DNA of 7,344 nucleotides. It comes from Deltaproteobacteria bacterium (GTDB lineage Bacteria > Desulfobacterota > GWC2-55-46). Under the pieces are notes generated by a model that did no database searches, was not told the DNA's origin, and worked only from the letters and a program-made list of their open reading frames with translations. Below, piece after piece: positions 6,564 to 7,344 of the stretch. The translations under genes were made by a program, and so were the position numbers. The stretch spans positions 1 through 7,344 of the forward strand of contig JACREV010000199.1 in assembly GCA_016218095.1 (NCBI GenBank). Reading direction: 5' to 3'. Numbering within the stretch: position 1 is the first letter of the stretch; each line of letters opens with the position of its first letter.

Positions 6564-7271
6564 TTACACCCTTTTCAGGAGGTCGACGAATATGGCGAGG
6601 AGGACCTTCACCATGTAATAGACGGACTTGACCGGAGTTATCGAAGAACGCCCCGAGGCCCTCTCCGACATGGTCACGGGGACCTCCATTATACTAAAAC
6701 CCTTTTTGTGAAGCAACACGAGCGCCTCCACCTCAGGGTAGTCGTCGGGGTAACGGGAGCTGAAAAAATCGATGCACCTCTTGCCCGCGGCCCTGAAACC
6801 CGAGGTGGTGTCAGTGACCTTCACCTTTATGACCGCGGAGACGACCCTGGAGAATATCGCCATGCCGGTCGAGCGGGCGAACGACGGCTTGTAGTCCCCC
6901 TCGCCCAGGAACCTCGACCCCACGACAAGGTCCGCCCCGTTCTTCACAAGGGTATCTACGAGGAAGCGGATGGATTCCGCCGGGTGCTGGCCGTCGCCGT
7001 CGACCTGGACTGCGACGTCGTACCCATACCTCCCCGCGTACTTGTACCCGGTCTGCATCGTCGCGCCGATGCCCATGTTGTAGAGGTGGCTCAAGACCGT
7101 CGCCCCGGCCCTGCCGGCCACATCGGCGGTCGCGTCCGATGAGCCGTCGTTGACGACGACGATGTCCGCCTCGGGCGCATGCCTTCTGACAGAGGCGATG
7201 ACCCCGCCGATGGAGGCCTCTTCATTGAACGCGGGGATGATTACAAGGAGCCTGACTTTGAGTTCTTTCAT
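6564..7271 (-). CDS. GT2 glycosyltransferase, polyprenyl-phosphate-sugar synthase-like (DPM/DPG type)
   Basis: A 235-residue protein that probably transfers a sugar from an NDP-sugar to a polyprenyl phosphate on the cytoplasmic face of the inner membrane. Seen: the GT-A nucleotide-binding start VIIPAFNEE (residues 10-18), VVNDGSSD (39-46), the metal-binding DGD in QVDGDGQHP (89-97), GSRF (118-121), TDTTSGFRA (153-161), PEVE (179-182) and the DPM-like EVPVTM...R..G.SS stretch (196-210). There is no paired C-terminal transmembrane hairpin as in GtrB-type enzymes, only a hydrophobic stretch at about 217-232. The ATG at 7271 is chosen because MKELKVRLL leads straight into the Rossmann strand. The same frame is open to the window edge, but that extension runs through the terminator hairpin. 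No Shine-Dalgarno site is evident before this ATG. A DUF2304 gene follows 14 bp later, a pairing often seen for this GT2 group. The sugar and acceptor cannot be read from sequence. Confidence 0.9.
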   Translation of the reverse strand: MKELKVRLLVIIPAFNEEASIGGVIASVRRHAPEADIVVVNDGSSDATADVAGRAGATVLSHLYNMGIGATMQTGYKYAGRYGYDVAVQVDGDGQHPAESIRFLVDTLVKNGADLVVGSRFLGEGDYKPSFARSTGMAIFSRVVSAVIKVKVTDTTSGFRAAGKRCIDFFSSRYPDDYPEVEALVLLHKKGFSIMEVPVTMSERASGRSSITPVKSVYYMVKVLLAIFVDLLKRV

Positions 7272-7292
7272 ATGGGAGACTGAGCCACATTC

Positions 7293-7316
7293 AAAAAGAC
7301 CCCCTTTGAGAGGGGG
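7293..7316 (-). terminator. Intrinsic terminator just upstream of the first GT2 gene
   Basis: Read on the minus strand, CCCCCT (7316-7311), a five-base loop CTCAA, and AGGGGG (7305-7300) form a perfect 6-bp stem followed by TCTTTTT (7299-7293). It fits a rho-independent terminator for a gene beyond the right edge. Only 21 bp separate the T-tract from the GT2 start at 7271, so it could also act as a leader attenuator for this operon. On the plus strand there is no T-tract, so it is directional. Confidence 0.6.
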
Positions 7317-7324
7317 GCCAGGCA

Positions 7325-7341
7325 GTGGAAAGGACTTCCAC
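7325..7341. repeat. Short inverted repeat beside the terminator
   Basis: GTGGAA (7325-7330), spacer AGGAC, TTCCAC (7336-7341): a perfect 6-bp palindromic stem with a five-base loop, 8 bp from the terminator hairpin. The two together form a tandem stem-loop unit. It may be part of the terminator structure, an operator, or a fragment of a dispersed palindromic repeat. The sequence alone does not decide. Confidence 0.4.
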
Positions 7342-7344
7342 AAA

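Noticed and set aside
7272..7343. N-terminal extension of the first GT2 to the window edge
   Set aside because: The extra 24 codons run through the terminator hairpin and T-tract and do not look like a GT2 N-terminus. MKELKVRLL at 7271 fits directly.

Overview
The window reads as bacterial chromosome of fairly high GC. Arg is mostly AGG, Ile is often ATA, and third positions are rich in C/G. Shine-Dalgarno-like sites, TGATG/TAATG start-stop overlaps and an intrinsic terminator favour a bacterium. The codon style and the TMTC-like membrane glycosyltransferase are compatible with a Deltaproteobacteria- or Nitrospirota-like lineage, but that is a low-confidence guess.

All seven genes lie on the minus strand, so the window reads from right to left as one surface-glycan locus. 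At the right edge (7293-7341) are two small hairpins, the second followed by a T-tract: an intrinsic terminator just before the first gene. Next come a GT2 polyprenyl-phosphate-sugar synthase-like glycosyltransferase (7271-6564), a small DUF2304 membrane protein (6549-6169) and a multi-spanning TMTC-like GT-C transferase (6169-4871). After a 63-bp gap with two weak hairpins come a nucleotide-sugar 6-dehydrogenase (4807-3602), an NAD-dependent epimerase/dehydratase (3602-2583) and a second GT2 of the dolichol-phosphate-mannose-synthase type (2581-1829), all touching or overlapping. A 166-bp gap with a 9-bp direct repeat precedes a second, divergent GT-C-like membrane protein (1662 to beyond position 1), which has no stop codon inside the window.

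A working model, by inference: the dehydrogenase and epimerase supply an NDP-uronic acid or derived sugar in the cytoplasm. The two GT2 enzymes load sugars onto polyprenyl phosphate at the inner membrane face. The two GT-C proteins transfer lipid-linked sugars to a glycan or protein on the outer face. The locus thus seems to hold two donor-synthase/GT-C pairs, one at each end. No Wzx flippase, Wzy polymerase, ligase, mobile element, tRNA, rRNA or CRISPR array is visible. The long open frames on the plus strand are antisense shadows of these genes.
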